Numbered from the stretch's first letter, positions 21,760 to 33,760 are shown. The stretch is DNA of 38,569 nt from Saccoglossus kowalevskii (GCF_000003605.2 NW_003146290.1:56602-95170); one strand, 5' to 3'. Program-made: numbers and translations. The notes: generated from the sequence alone by a model not told the origin.

Positions 21760-24290
21760 GTAACATAATACTCAACTGATCCTGTGCTCGTACACCTATG
21801 AGCATGTCTGATGAGCATACAGTAGAATTGTTAAAGTTATCGTTGGTACCAATAGTGATATGATATGATCAACATTCATTAATCATCAAATAACTATACA
21901 TTTCCAATACATCAAAAGCTGAAATCCCAGTATCAAGAGAGAGAAAAAATGCAAACCCTAGTACTACATATGCAGGTTTCAAAATTTGAACCATAACCTC
22001 CATGGTACATATTTCTTAAGTGCTCTTTAAATCTTACCAACAACAACCCAGAGTATATTAATTTGTTAGTATATTAATAAAATAACTACATGTTCAATCC
22101 ACATTAAATATTACAATGTTAATTTGTAATGCAGTGTGATGATGGTGCTTTGAACAATATCACATCAGTCAATAAACATCAACGGAAAAACATTTGCCCA
22201 CAAATTTCTATGTGTGTCATGGAAAATAAATTTGAGGTGCAGAGAAGGACATGAACTCCATTCCTGTACCTGCTACTCATTGGTAAATACAGACAAGACA
22301 ATATAACACTACAATTAGCATTCAGATAAAGGTAATCCATGCAGACTTTATATCAAGACAAATGAGACTGGGACACACTACCTGCATAGAGTGCATTAAC
22401 CTGACATACTTTCTATCTAGTCAGACAAATCCTTTGAACCTCTCTATGAATCCATGGTGGCTAAAATACTACATTGTTTTACCTCACCAAATACCAACCT
22501 GGTCATCACTACAAAAACAAGATATCGCGCAAAATCTCATGTACACTTATTCAGTAATATAGACTGATATTTAATTTATCTTTCAGTGAGTGAAGATGAC
22601 AATGTTTTTATATGATGATCATTTTCTCAGAATAATTTATAGTTTGAAGTTATAAAATCAAATTGGGTTAGCAAAATAAATTAGGCCAGTGTTTTGTTTC
22701 ACACAGAGCTGATAAATTGTAATTCAACACAGTCATTGACATAACACAGTTCAGCCATACCAATATTGACCTCCATCAGGAACTTAGTTTTTAATTCTAA
22801 ATACCAATTTGCAACAAAACAATACCCTATTAACCAAAAATTTAAAAAATGGGAATGGTTTCCCCCCCCCCCAACGTCATTCAAAATTCATGATATGGCC
22901 ATAGGGAAACTAATTGGAAAATAATTTTGTGTAACTAATCATGAAGCAAGCAGTTATTAGTGGGCTTAACTTGCATGCAGTCTGTCTCTCTTCCGTATTT
23001 CCATCTGGAGACTGAAGATAGACGAGTTGAGATAAAAGCAGTGATCCATAAAGATTCCCCAAAATTTGCTTTTAGATACTCCCTTTTTTTGGAGGGACAT
23101 GACTTCAAAGCTGTACATGAAATATGAAATAGTCAATTGGCATTTTTGATTTACTAATGAGCTTGTGACTCAGCCAGGTCAACCTTATTTTCCCAAGCAG
23201 TATCAACAATTATGGGTAAATATGTCAACAGAAAGCACAGTACCGGTAGTATATTTTTTATTTAATAAGTTTATAAATGCATATACACATGAACAAATCA
23301 TCAATCTAGTTCTTATCAGTTATGAGACATGTAACAAACACCAGGAGATTATATTATAATGACATTCACTTATGATCATTTCCAATTAGCATTCAATTTA
23401 AAAGGTATTTTTGAATTGGTCGTCATACAAAAATATGAAGAGCTTGTGAGGTCAAGCTAAACAAGAATAATTGGTTGTCTAAATTGACTAAAGAAATTGG
23501 AGTACCAGAGCGAATACCTTAGGCTGTTTTGATGAAGCAGACAGAGTGAATATAGACATGCTAACATTGCTCATTACTATGCAAGCGAATCAGATTTGCT
23601 AACAAGTTCAAGTAAAGTTCATCTACTTGAATGTTTTCAAGCACAATGTATATGAGTGCAGCACAAGCTGAAAAAGGATCAATTCAAACAGCACCGACAG
23701 ATTATACAATTCCCATATGACTCACCTAAGTATGTCAAAAAGTGTGGTGTAAGTTTGATGAATAAGCCGCTAGCACCTGTTTAGTGGTTTTTTTCTGGCA
23801 CAATAACAGCATCTAAAAAATGACTGAAGCTTTAAATCGTGAATGTTCTACAGAAAAGCATAAAGATTAATTAGCATAGTTTGCAATATAAATTACTCTT
23901 GGGATACTAGAGCTACTATACCCACTATTCACAAAACTCTTGCAAATACCCGTCCAATCACACATAAAAAAAAATAATGTCCTACCTCATGCAAACTAAC
24001 ACTCACACATTAGTTTATACACATTGTCATCAACATCATAGTAACACTAAACCTGGTCATAGAGGTAACATTTAACAGTCAACATACATGGCAACCTAAC
24101 CCTTTAAATTATTTGCCTCCATGCCCTCATTAACATAAAACCCGGGTAAAAAAAAAAAACAATATGTCACACAAACCGATGATAGCAAAACAAGCTTTTA
24201 AGCTGTTTATGTTTGCTACAAAAGGTCCCGGTCCCCAGTCATAGAACTGGGTCACAAGTATTACTTTACCTCAAAGTACATGTACAGTGT
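21760..24290. other. No gene seen, 2.5 kb
   Basis: Contains a run of 11 C (22862-22872) and short frames without domains. It lies directly 3' of the acidic exon candidate, so it could be its downstream intron. Confidence 0.45.
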
Positions 24291-24338
24291 ACCGCATTTC
24301 AGGGGCAACTTGCATCATTTCTTTTCAATCTGTTATAC

Positions 24339-24447
24339 CCGACAACGAGGAGGACCTGAAGTCTTTCGTGCGAATGATAGATTTATGACTACTCTATGGA
24401 TGTCTAGAATGACCCTTGTGCAATACATCAGTGGGTATAATTCGTCC
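24339..24447 (-). CDS. Exon-like patch, open on both strands, unknown
   Basis: A local rise in GC and CpG coincides with long open frames on both strands. On the minus strand a good acceptor (CTGCTGCTTTCCAG) opens a 109-base exon reading ELYPLMYCTRVILDIHRVV and ending before GTATAA. On the plus strand, TTTCAG at about 24297-24302 opens a frame containing RGGPEVFRANDRFMTTLWMS and reaching a possible donor near 24435. Neither translation is one I recognise. Only one strand can be right, and a decayed transposase is an alternative. Confidence 0.25.
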
Positions 24448-25930
24448 CTGGAAAGCAGCAGATTTTATTAAACGAAAGAAGGGCAAGATGACAGAATTCT
24501 ACAAAATTTATCATCTAGGGTCAGCCTGTATGACACTTTTGTTCTTTTTTAATAAATCACCAGGCATGCATTGCTTTTTCACTAATTTGGTGAGTATAGC
24601 CCAAAATCAACAGTATTCTTAAACAATTTTACTTAATATTGCACAAAATTATTAAATCAAAGAAAACTTCAATGTGCTATTAAAGAATATTAGAGATACA
24701 AGCACATAAAGGGAATATTGAAAAATTAGCTTTTTAAACAAGAAGCCTGACTGACTCATGTAGCTATGTAATGTGATCCACAGTATAGTGACAAAAAACT
24801 GAACAAGCACGATTCTATACATCTCTGGTTTGCTGATTTATTCCAGAGTATCGTACATATATATGCTCCAAATTTAATTGAAATCTGAAGTGTTTTATTG
24901 AAATATCAGAAAATTTATCAATTCATGCAAAATTAGTTTGTTACATGGATTAATTCAACTAATCACCTTAGTGGATTACCCCAGAGCACATATTTATCAA
25001 GTTATTCTCTGGGTTTCAAATTTGGATATTTTCGCTGATAAATCTTCTAAAATAAATCCACATGAACATGACAATAGAATTCATTCTATCACTAGAAATT
25101 CATTAAAACCCAGTGAATATGCTCAAAATATCAATGAATAAATTAAATGCCAGTAAAAACAAGTCCCTGTTTGTATTATAGGCATAAAATATCAAAAGAC
25201 TACCAATGCAATATCTTACTAAATAAGGCCACCAGTCAGCCATTTTGTATTTGATGCTAACAAAAATGGTTGTGCGTTTATGTGATATGATGTCTGAAGT
25301 TTAAACTTGATCGATCCAGGCAAAACAAGTCATTAAAAATGACACAGTCCCCGTTAAATTTTTGAAAGTTCTCTTTGTGCTCGTCATATTAAAGCAGAGG
25401 GGTTGTCACAGCGTGTCCTTGAAACTTGAGTTCCAAGTGGCATATACAACAGATTGTTTATTTACATCAAAACACGTGTTCCGTGTAGTAGGAATATGGC
25501 CAAAAATAAAAACAGCCGTTATTCGACCATCTTTGATCTGATTATGAAACACACTGATATGTATGATGTATGTGCCAAATACGAATGAAAATGGTACATA
25601 AATTGTGGAAATATAGTAGTAAAACCAAAAAGTCAGCTGGCTGTCAATTGGCCATCCTTGACCAGATTTTGAAACAAATTGTCATGGACATGCATCCTAA
25701 CATGTATAAGTACATGTATGTATTTATGTACCAAGTTTGAATGACAACTGACAAAGCATGTCCAAGATACAACATTTTCAAAAAACAAGATGGCTGCCAG
25801 TCGGCCATTTTGAATCGAATCGCTAAACCACTGCATGTGCATATGTCCCACATAAGGTACTAGGCACATGCAAAGAATGAACAGAGTCAGTCCACAGGAT
25901 TCTGAAATATGACTCTGGACAGAAAGAAAG

Positions 25931-25967
25931 ACGGACGGACGGACACACAGACGGACGGACGGACAGA
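25931..25967. repeat. GGAC microsatellite
   Basis: GACGGACGGACGGACACACA is followed by a second GGAC run, between two core units of family 2. Confidence 0.9.
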
Positions 25968-26247
25968 CTCAGGAACTCACGGAGGGTCAGGACATGTATC
26001 CTAACATGTATGATCTATGTACTAAATTTGAATGAAAACTGACAAAGCATATCCAAAATAAAACATTTTCAAAAAACAAGATGGCTGCCAGTCGGCCATT
26101 TTGAATCGAATCGCTAAACCACTGCATGTGCATATGTCCCACAAAGTACTAGGCACATGCAAAGAATGAACAGAATCGGTCCAAGGGATTCTGAGATATG
26201 ACTGTGGACGGACGCACAGACGCACGGACGGAGACCGAATTATAAGT

Positions 26248-26276
26248 CCCCGTTTTCGGACTTCGTCCGAACGGGG
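26248..26276 (+). other. Family 2 terminal hairpin, intact
   Basis: CCCCG..TTCGGAC pairs with GTCCGAA..CGGGG around the triloop TTC, with a two-base bulge. It is the probable 3' end signal of the element. Confidence 0.8.
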
Positions 26277-26284
26277 ATTTAAAA

Positions 26285-26830
26285 GGCCACTGGCCGGCCA
26301 TTGCATTACATAGTCCCCATGTGTTCTCGAGTTTAAAAAATACTAGTATATAAAGTTTGAACATGAATAGAGAATGTCAGAGATATGGCTCCAAAATTGC
26401 AAACAAAGTGACATGCATTAATGTCCCATAAAGTTCAATGCTGGATTTTGATTAATTTTTAACATTAAAACAACCGCACAAATATGCAGATGTGGGACAT
26501 AATGTATATGATGTTTGGACAGAACATGTCAGAGATATAGCTCTGGAAATGCATTAGTTAAAACAAAATGGCCACCAGTTGACAATTTTGAATTCGATCT
26601 GAAAAACAAACAGATGTGCATTAGGGTCTTATACTGCCCAATATTTGACCAATCTTGGCAGAAATAATTGATTTTGATGAATATCATAAAAACGGCCTAC
26701 TTAGCCATGGAACCAAATTGTGAAACATACGGACATGCATAAGAAACCCAAGATGTATGTGTGAAATTTGAATGTGATCGACCCAGGCATGTAGCTAGAT
26801 ATGCATGGATGCTATATTCAGACTACAAAT
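26285..26830 (+). mobile_element. Family 2 array fragment
   Basis: It begins GGCCACTGGCCGGCCATT right after the hairpin of the preceding element. It continues with diverged units (ATGGCCACCAGTTGACAATT near 26568; GAAATTTGAATGTGATCGAC near 26763). It lacks a microsatellite and hairpin of its own. Confidence 0.6.
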
Positions 26831-26849
26831 ATTGTCAATAAGCACAGAT

Positions 26850-27015
26850 TTTAAGCCATAGTTAATCAGGTCTGTGAATTATCCCAGAGCGACTACAAAC
26901 CAAGTTCCATTGATATGCGATGATTGGTTCTTGAGATAATGATAGAACAGATGTACATACATACAAACATGCATGCAGACATACATACATTTGTACATAC
27001 ACACACATAACACAC
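26850..27015 (+). mobile_element. Family 1 single-unit fragment
   Basis: One half-core (AGGTCTGTGAATTATCCCAG, then TTGGTTCTTGAGATAATGAT) runs into an ACAT/CA-type microsatellite (26951-27010). It is inserted between two family 2 blocks. Confidence 0.6.
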
Positions 27016-27039
27016 TGAAAGGAATATCTGAATAGAAAC

Positions 27040-27745
27040 AAGTCATTGAAAATGATCAAATTGCAAATTGAATTGACATGTACATGTATCCATTTATGAC
27101 ATGCTAAATATCAATGAAAATGATACATGGGTGACAGAGATATAGTAATATATCTAAAAATAAAAACAGCCGTTATTCGGCCATCTTTGATCTGATTATG
27201 AAACAAAGTGACACGTATGATGTATGTGCAAAATACGAATGAAAATGGTACATAAATCTTGGAAATATAGTAGTAAGGTCAAAAAGTCAGATGTCTCTCA
27301 ATCTGCCATCCTTGATCCGATTTTGAAAGAAATCGTCATTGACATTTATCCTAACATGTATAAAATATGTGCCAAATTTGAATGAAAACTAACAAAGCAT
27401 GTCCAAGATACTACATTTAAAAAAAAAACCAAGATGCCTACCAGTCGACCATCTTTTATCCAATTGCGAAAGTAATTGTCATGGACATGTATCCTAAAAT
27501 GTATAATCTATGTACCAATTTTGAATGAAAACTGACCACGCATGTCCAAAATACGACATTTTCAAAAAAAACAAGATGGCTGCCAGTGGGCCATTCTGAT
27601 TCGAATCACTAAACCACTGCATGTGCATATGTCCCACATGAAGTACTAGGCATATGCAAAGAATGAATGGAATCGGTCCGACGGGTTCTGAAATATGACT
27701 TCGGACGGACAGACAGACGGAGACCGAATTATAAGTCTAAGTCAA
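27040..27745 (+). mobile_element. Family 2 array, second large copy
   Basis: Unit order matches 25500-25925: an ACAGCCGTTATTCGGCCATC unit at about 27167, a GCCATCCTTGATC unit at 27305, an extra unit at about 27430, and the TGGCTGCCAGT unit at 27578. It ends in GGACGGACAGACAGACGG and GGAGACCGAATTATAAGTC. The hairpin is then broken (CTAAGTCAAGACTAAT). It probably shares ancestry with the 25140 array by local duplication or by similar element structure. Confidence 0.7.
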
Positions 27746-27769
27746 GACTAATAAAAAGAAATGTGGTTA

Positions 27770-28372
27770 TGTGCATCTATCAGGATATATTATGGATAAA
27801 ATCAAAGAAAGCTTAAAGAACTCCCATGTGCTGAAAATATTGGAGACACATTAAATATTAATGGTTGAGTATCTATGTACCATGTTTCATTGAAATTTAA
27901 TGCCTACTACTTGAAATATCAAAAGCTGAAAATTAATTTATTATGCAAACTAGGTCGATGCAGTGTCAACATCTATGTAGCAAGTTTCATTGAAATGTGA
28001 TGATTAAAAATTAAAAACTGAGATCATTATGCAAATTAGGTAATTAATAGGCACAGATTTTCACCTAAAACTAATCAAAACCTGGCATTAGTTCAGAGCA
28101 TATATGAACCAAGTTTCATCAAAATCAAATGAGTGGTTCTTTAGATATCAGTGGAACAGTCATGGAACAGCTAAAAAATTATCTGCGCATTGGCCCAGAG
28201 CATCTAAGCACCAAGTTTCATCAAAATCCGATGTATGGTTCTTGAGATAACAATGGAACAGACGGTCATACACACAAACATACACGGACACACATACATA
28301 CATACATACACATACAGACACACACACTGCAAAGAAACCCATTGTGTGCTTCGCACACAGGAGTAAAATAAA
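27770..28372 (+). mobile_element. Family 1 element with intact inner hairpin
   Basis: Core units near 27870, 27940, 28030 and 28180 (CAAGTTTCATTGAAATGTGA; ATTATGCAAATTAGGTAATT; GCGCATTGGCCCAGAGCATC) lead into ACAC/ACAT microsatellite (28262-28326). The hairpin TGTGTGC-TTC-GCACACA follows at 28343-28359. The right end closely resembles 100-265. Confidence 0.7.
28343..28359 (+). other. Family 1 terminal hairpin, inner stem
   Basis: TGTGTGC and GCACACA form a perfect 7-bp stem on a TTC loop. The outer ACCC/GGAGT arms are mutated compared with 229-260. Confidence 0.8.
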
Positions 28373-29339
28373 TGGGAACAAACAAAACATGTCAAACTGT
28401 GCAATACATGGATGATGAAGCTAAGGAATGAAATGAAATTTTGTCAGTACAAGAGGAATTGCCAGACAGAGTTCCATGATCTTTGGTACAATCTTGGTTG
28501 AGTGCAGAATCTGCACAATCTAAACGCATTAAAGATAAGATCCATTTTATAATCATGCACTAACACAGATGACTTCTATTTGATATATTATCAATTTTGT
28601 AAATATGTACAAAAACATTTATGTATATTTTTTATGTATTTAGTGTTATGTTGATAAATATTATTAATATATCACACTAACAAATTCTACTATTGTTTTT
28701 TATTTAATTTCAACAATACAGGTTTCTACATAAAACTCCAGACAAAACTGTCTATCATGCGCACAAAGATAATATTTATATATAACAAACAAAATAATAA
28801 ACAATTACTTGAAATACGTAGAAAGTATTATTGTCTTTTCTACATCACTGTATTTTATTCTCAATTCAGCTACTGAACTACACTGAACTCTAACCTACCC
28901 AACCCTACAGCCATTACGTCACTACCATATTCCTAAACTGCATAGCAACACCAACTATAGAACTAACAGCATTAATTATTTATTGGTCATGTCTAGACAT
29001 ACTCAATGACAGGAACATTGTACCAACACCCACAGTGTCTTGTATGTATTCACATTAACGTACAGACCACCTATCCTATTACAGTTGAGAATAAAGGAAT
29101 AGAAGATCTGTTACCAAATATTGGGATGTCTGCAATACACCTTAGGGCAAACCTAGACAGTAGACTTTTCATTATAAGCTTAAAAATGCTAAAAATACAC
29201 TTTCCTATTAGGAAAAAATAAGCAGCTTTTTTACATTATCTGTATTTTTTTTAATATTCAAATTGTTGATCTGAAAAAAATAAGGCAAGCTGCTGATTCA
29301 GAAATTATGTAGATGCTTTGTCTGTTTTATGTACACATT
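28373..29339. other. No gene seen
   Basis: AT-rich sequence with a 71-codon plus frame (29006-29221) lacking domain or splice support. Confidence 0.45.
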
Positions 29340-29417
29340 TGGTGAAAACAATGGGACGAGATTGAGAAACTGAAAATTTCTCAGTCTGGCAAGATTTGAT
29401 ATTATTTGTAAATTCAT

Positions 29418-29532
29418 ACTGTTTCATTGGCAAGAATATAAATTCTTGTTTTTGCTTTACTGAGAATTGAAATTCTCAACATTTTTTCAACAAATTATCA
29501 CCGACAAATTGGATTCTTGCCAATGAAACAGT
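29418..29532. repeat. Nested inverted repeats
   Basis: ACTGTTTCATTGGCAAGAAT (29418-29437) and its exact reverse complement (29513-29532) are 20 bp long and 75 bp apart. Inside lie CAAGAAT..ATTCTTG (29431-29448) and TGAGAATT..AATTCTCA (29461-29478). GAGAAA..TTTCTC lies just outside, near 29363. A fold-back element is likely. Confidence 0.8.
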
Positions 29533-30151
29533 GAGAATTTTAAAGCTCGCCAAGAAATTAGTGAGAATGTATCTTGAATCTTGATAATGAGTGGTGAGAT
29601 ATTGGATTTTCAAACCAAAATATAAAAATAATAATTCTAATCAATAGAAACTCAAGAAATGTGTTTCTCACTCTAGTCTTGCACTTTTTAACCAATTAAC
29701 CATGTAGTTTAAAATTGTTTAAATTGCTACATTATTAAAGTATATCCCTTAAATAATCTATGCTTAAACACAAACACATCAGATAAGAGACCTCCACATG
29801 ACCCCCATCCCCCAAGAGAACATTGCTATGAACTGGTGTTTATTCACATCACAGTAATATGAACAACTAAAAACTATTTTTTTTGTTAAGCAGTAGTAGG
29901 AGTTTTGAGTTGATCTACAAATTGTAACAATGCACTGAACATTACTTCATTATGGCATAAACACTGGAACTCGTACATGTAATTCATTCAGTCTTTCATA
30001 AGCAGGTGAGAAATTACTAATGTTGTTGCTGTTTCAATCATGCAATTGTTAAGAATTTGCAGCACAACAGTAAATAAATGTGTTTTTAGAGATACATTGT
30101 ATTAGTTACTATTAAACAATTAACATTCACCATTTTTACAAAACTGAACTA

Positions 30152-30956
30152 CCATACTTCCCTGAGCATAAGCCCCTCCCCGAGTATAAGCCCACCTTCT
30201 GTTTTTGGACAATTAACAGGTTGAGGGCCTCCCCGAGTATAGGCCCAGGGTATTTTTACCGGGCGTCAATGACATTTATTACAAATATGCATGTAAAAGT
30301 AATTCATATTTCTTTTGAGTAGTAGTTTTAGAAACACCAAAAATGTGATCGTCAAGTCGTGAAACCTGGTCATTTAACATCGTTTTACTTTTCCGAATAA
30401 ACGTATCCATTGAGACTTTCGTAAATAGGATGTAAACGAGCAAACTATTCTTTGACATGACTTGTTGTAGACCGTGAAAAGTTTAAATACTTCCTCCACC
30501 CTATGTTTACCTTTCGAAAATTGCAAATTAACCGCTTTAGGGAAAAAATCACCGTTTTTTTTTGTCGAAATCAGATCGCATTTTAATGACTTCGTTAATA
30601 ATCAAAAAACTTTGTCTGCACGACGCAGCATTTTGATTGGTTAACGAAAGACGTGATCTGTTAGGTCAAAGGAAGTTGTTCAGGTCAAATCATGATGAAA
30701 AACACCATGGCGACTTTGTAACGAGAGTTTGCGTACGATTGAAAATATTCCACAACGAAGATAATGATAAAGATCTCGCTGTGAACGAAAAATGCAATTT
30801 AGATAATTTTTCATGGTTGGAAAGATGGTTACAATTTTACCCCCCCCCCCAAACAAATTATTTTTTCTGAGTCGGTCCTTGAGTATAAGCCCACCCCTAA
30901 TTTTACCGATTTTACATGTTCAGGCCCTGGGGCTTATACTTATAATTTTAATATGG
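30152..30956 (+). mobile_element. Family T transposon, near-complete (copy C)
   Basis: The left end CCATACTTCCCTGAGCATAA follows TA. Subterminal motifs on the left read CATAAGCCCC, TATAAGCCCA and TATAGGCCCA. The right side holds TATAAGCCCACCCC and the inverted GGGGCTTATAC, but the last 15-20 bp are altered. Internally it carries ATTGG (30636), AGGTCA (30663, 30682), ATG (30707) and a run shared with copies A and D (AACGAAGATAATGATAAA). There is a run of 11 C at 30840-30850. No transposase is encoded. Short frames here are not host genes. Confidence 0.75.
30632..30709 (+). promoter_or_regulatory. Promoter-like block in family T copy C
   Basis: TTTTGATTGGTTAA (CCAAT box in reverse) is followed by GTTAGGTCAAAGGAAGTTGT and TCAGGTCAAATCATGATG. 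The ATG at 30707 is in good context (CACCATGG). Spacing from the second half-site to the ATG is 25 bp, the same as in copies A and D. Confidence 0.45.
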
Positions 30957-32164
30957 GGGACCTGGATCACTCTCCGACAGACATATTGGAAAATAGGGAA
31001 AACAACACAGTAGCGCTAGGGAGTATGGCGCCCTCAAATTGGACCTCTCCCCCTCCCATTAAAGGCAATATTATATACATAGCAGTGTTTGGAGTCGTGC
31101 AGACAAGACAGACTCACTCTACAAGAGACTTGCTATGCATACAAATTACACATCTTCAGTAATGTCACTCCTCTAATCTGTCCATAAAAATTACAAGAAG
31201 TTACTGGCTCTGCAGTCAGCCTAATAAAATTATAATACAAAATATAAGCCTAGCTGAGAATTTATTAGGCTTTTTATAGTAATAATTAAAAGACATCACA
31301 CAGACTGTCTACACAACTTCCCCCTGCATATTTACTTGTACCTCCAAGTTATAATTTTGTGCATGGTCAGTACCTGATGGGCAATCTCAATATACTAAGT
31401 GAAACAGAACCACATACAAAACATTATCAATGCTGTTGTCTCTTTTAAATCAATATTTGTATTTAAATGTCTGTATTATAACTATAAAAATCAGGTCTGA
31501 ATTGATATCAATATTATTGATGTCACACTGATGTCAAGTATATTTGTGATATTTACTCATCTTTAAAAATTAATTGCAATTGTGAAAAAAAAAAAAATTT
31601 TCCTGGTTGTCGATCGTTTCAATTAAACTGTACATGTCACAGCTTGTTTTTAGTTTTCCTTGATAGAATTTTAGAAAAAATACAAATTAATTTTCAGTGA
31701 TCAAGTTTGGAAAACTACGAACTTTTCTATTTTTGTCTGGCCTAAAGTTAAATGTAATAGGAATACATAGCTAAGAAATGAATTTCACACCTGTGTTTTA
31801 CCCAAACAGACATTCTGATTCTCACACAAATGGAAGCTAGTTTATGCTTTTTATAATCACTCATTTTCAAAAAATATATTGTGTTAACTATAGAATTTGG
31901 TTCCAACTTAATTAATCCTGCATGTTGTTCAATTAATTCCTAATTAAGTCATTGGGTTACATGCAATATATGTTATATCTGAAGTGATAACATATTGTGT
32001 AAATGATGAGTTAATAGAGTTAGCATAATTGGATCAATGTCTATTTGGTGTGCACATTTGAGATGTACCCAAAATAGGGAGAATATGGTATCTCGATTTT
32101 GAAATCCAATGCACAAACAAATTTTCTCACATAAAATTACACTAAGCAACATGCATATAAACGT
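30957..32164. other. No gene seen
   Basis: Slightly GC-richer DNA at 30960-31060, then AT-rich sequence. No exon or recognised repeat is supported. Confidence 0.4.
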
Positions 32165-32605
32165 AAAACAAGCAGCCTCTCAGCTGAGAAAGCTCTGCTG
32201 TTAGCAATGCACATTTCAATTAGAGAATTGAAGATATCATCACAAAATCTGAGAGGTTCATCGTTTTCAATGAGAAGTCGAAGTCACTTTTTACCAGAAT
32301 TTAGTTTTTAGAGAATTGAAGATACATTGTATCATTGCGAAATGAACAAATCTGGGAGAGGTCCACCTAGTAGTACATGTACCTATATGTATAATATTAC
32401 AAGCAGCCTCTTGGCTGAGATAGCTCTGCTGTTAGCAATGCACATTTCAATTAAAGAACTGAAGATATCATTAGAAAATAAACAAATCTGAGAGAGGTCT
32501 ATCTGCAGTAGCTATATGTAAAGTATTAAAGCAATCAGACTTGCTGATTTTAATAAGTCAAAAAAAACAACAATCATTAATATAATAAGCTACGCTCCGC
32601 TGTAG
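32165..32605 (+). mobile_element. Family 3 repeat, two units and end
   Basis: Two units start AGCAGCCTCTCAGCTGAGA (about 32171) and AGCAGCCTCTTGGCTGAGAT (about 32403). Both continue CTCTGCTGTTAGCAATGCAC and GAATTGAAGATAT / GAACTGAAGATAT. The block ends AATAAGCTACGCTCCGCTGT. The same cores recur at 38073-38569. Architecture is like families 1 and 2, though no microsatellite is present here. There is no coding capacity. Confidence 0.6.
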
Positions 32606-33319
32606 TACTCAAAGTTCCAACAGACACAACACTAAGCACTTCTAATAGAGCATATATGGAATTGATGTATTTATATGGAATAAATGCCTTTCTAAAATGT
32701 GTATCAAAGCGCACTTCTAATAGAGTGAACATTTTTGATAGTCTGCACTTTCCTTCAGAAGATTGAGGAAAATAAATCCAAATTTTTTGTGTAAAAACTG
32801 AAAATGGACTAAAATTTTGCCTGTTGGCTCCAAAATCGGGGTTTTATCTCCAGAAATATTGAAGAATATAAGAAAATAGTACAGAAAAATTTGGGCAAGA
32901 AAGACTGGTGGTGAAAAGATTAAAGCACACATTAAATAAAAATTATTGTTTACTGGATCATTAAAATGCGACTCATTTACATATAAAGTACAATACACTA
33001 GTAACTTATGGTAAACATATGGAATCAACTGTCCAAAATGTTACTAGTGCAATTAAATAATGACTTATTCTTTACATGTACATGTTCAAAACCCAAAAGC
33101 TGTACTGCGGTAAATAACACACTAAGGCTTCTTATAAAAGTATCTATTTCACAGAATTCTAAAAACCTCAATCACACAAATAATCTAATCTTATATTTCG
33201 ACTTGTGATAATATGGGAACTTAGGATCATAGGGGTTGGGAAAGGTAAATTTACATTTATATACACAATACTGACAATTTTGCACGTTTCATACCCAAAG
33301 ACTCATTGTCATGAAGTCT
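32606..33319. other. No gene seen
   Basis: A 103-codon minus frame (32717-33028) is hydrophobic and AT-driven, with no domain, and is probably chance. Confidence 0.4.
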
Positions 33320-33760
33320 GATGTAATGTTGATTAAGCGAAACAAACCGGAATCAGTCTGGTATTACTATTTAAATAGTGTCAATAAAGCTGGTCAGTAC
33401 CCCAGACATAACGACCTCCTTTCTCATCTAACCTTTTATTTGCACAAAACGTATGTGATACGTTTTTTAATTCTCGTCATGTCTACAATTTGAAAAGAAT
33501 GGTACAATTCACTCTTGTTCCTCTGTTGGACTGGGCAATTGACTACACCTAGGGAGAATCTATTAAATTTGGACATTATAATACATGCTCTTCTAATTAT
33601 TAGTTTTATATTATGCTCAAATACAATTGATACAGTGCCATTATTATTTTCCCAACTGCGCATGATCATAAGTTGAAATTTACCAACTTCAAATTCAGTG
33701 TGCAGTTTAAAAAATATCTTCGAAAGCAGAAACACAGTGTTAAAGATACAGAGGTAACCT
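33320..33760 (+). mobile_element. Possible LINE reverse-transcriptase C-terminal relic
   Basis: Near 33500-33545 the plus strand reads KRMVQFTLVPLLDWAIDYT, like the LVxPLLDYAxxVW segment of LINE enzymes. Near 33655-33730 it reads KFSVQFKKYLRKQKHS, like the FKKxLKxYL tail that follows. The two lie in order but in different frames. A hairpin AAAACGTAT/ATACGTTTT (33446-33466) lies upstream. The resemblance is short, so this is tentative. Confidence 0.35.

Larger units (their letters stand above)
25140..26280 (+). mobile_element. Family 2 pearl/HINE-like array, youngest-looking copy
   Basis: Core units of about 160 bp carry (A/T)GGC(T/C)(G/A)CCAGTCGGCCATTTTGA. The 25690-25925 and 25991-26215 sections are near-duplicates sharing long identical runs, including CTAAACCACTGCATGTGCAT. 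Each is followed by GGAC-type microsatellite (25931-25967; 26211-26235). The element ends with GGAGACCGAATTATAAG and an intact hairpin (26248-26276). Open minus-strand frames across it (up to 94 codons) are repeat by-products. There is no transposase; mobilisation would need proteins from elsewhere. Confidence 0.8.

Noticed and set aside
26022-26364. Overlapping minus-strand frames of 71-94 codons across the family 2 microsatellite and hairpin
   Set aside because: They follow the repeat, including the hairpin and GGAC run, and similar frames appear at the sister copy (25633-25869). This is a repeat by-product, not a gene.
28160-28404. Cysteine- and valine-rich minus frames reading CVSVCVCMYVCVSVYVCV
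   Set aside because: The peptide is the translation of the CA/ACAT microsatellite of a family 1 element.
32717-33028. 103-codon minus frame as a membrane protein
   Set aside because: The composition reflects AT-rich DNA (F, L, I, Y, N). There is no domain and no splice or promoter context.
33446-33466. AAAACGTAT/ATACGTTTT hairpin followed by T run, terminator-like
   Set aside because: The sequence is eukaryotic. A bacterial-type terminator has no meaning here, and no polymerase III gene precedes it.
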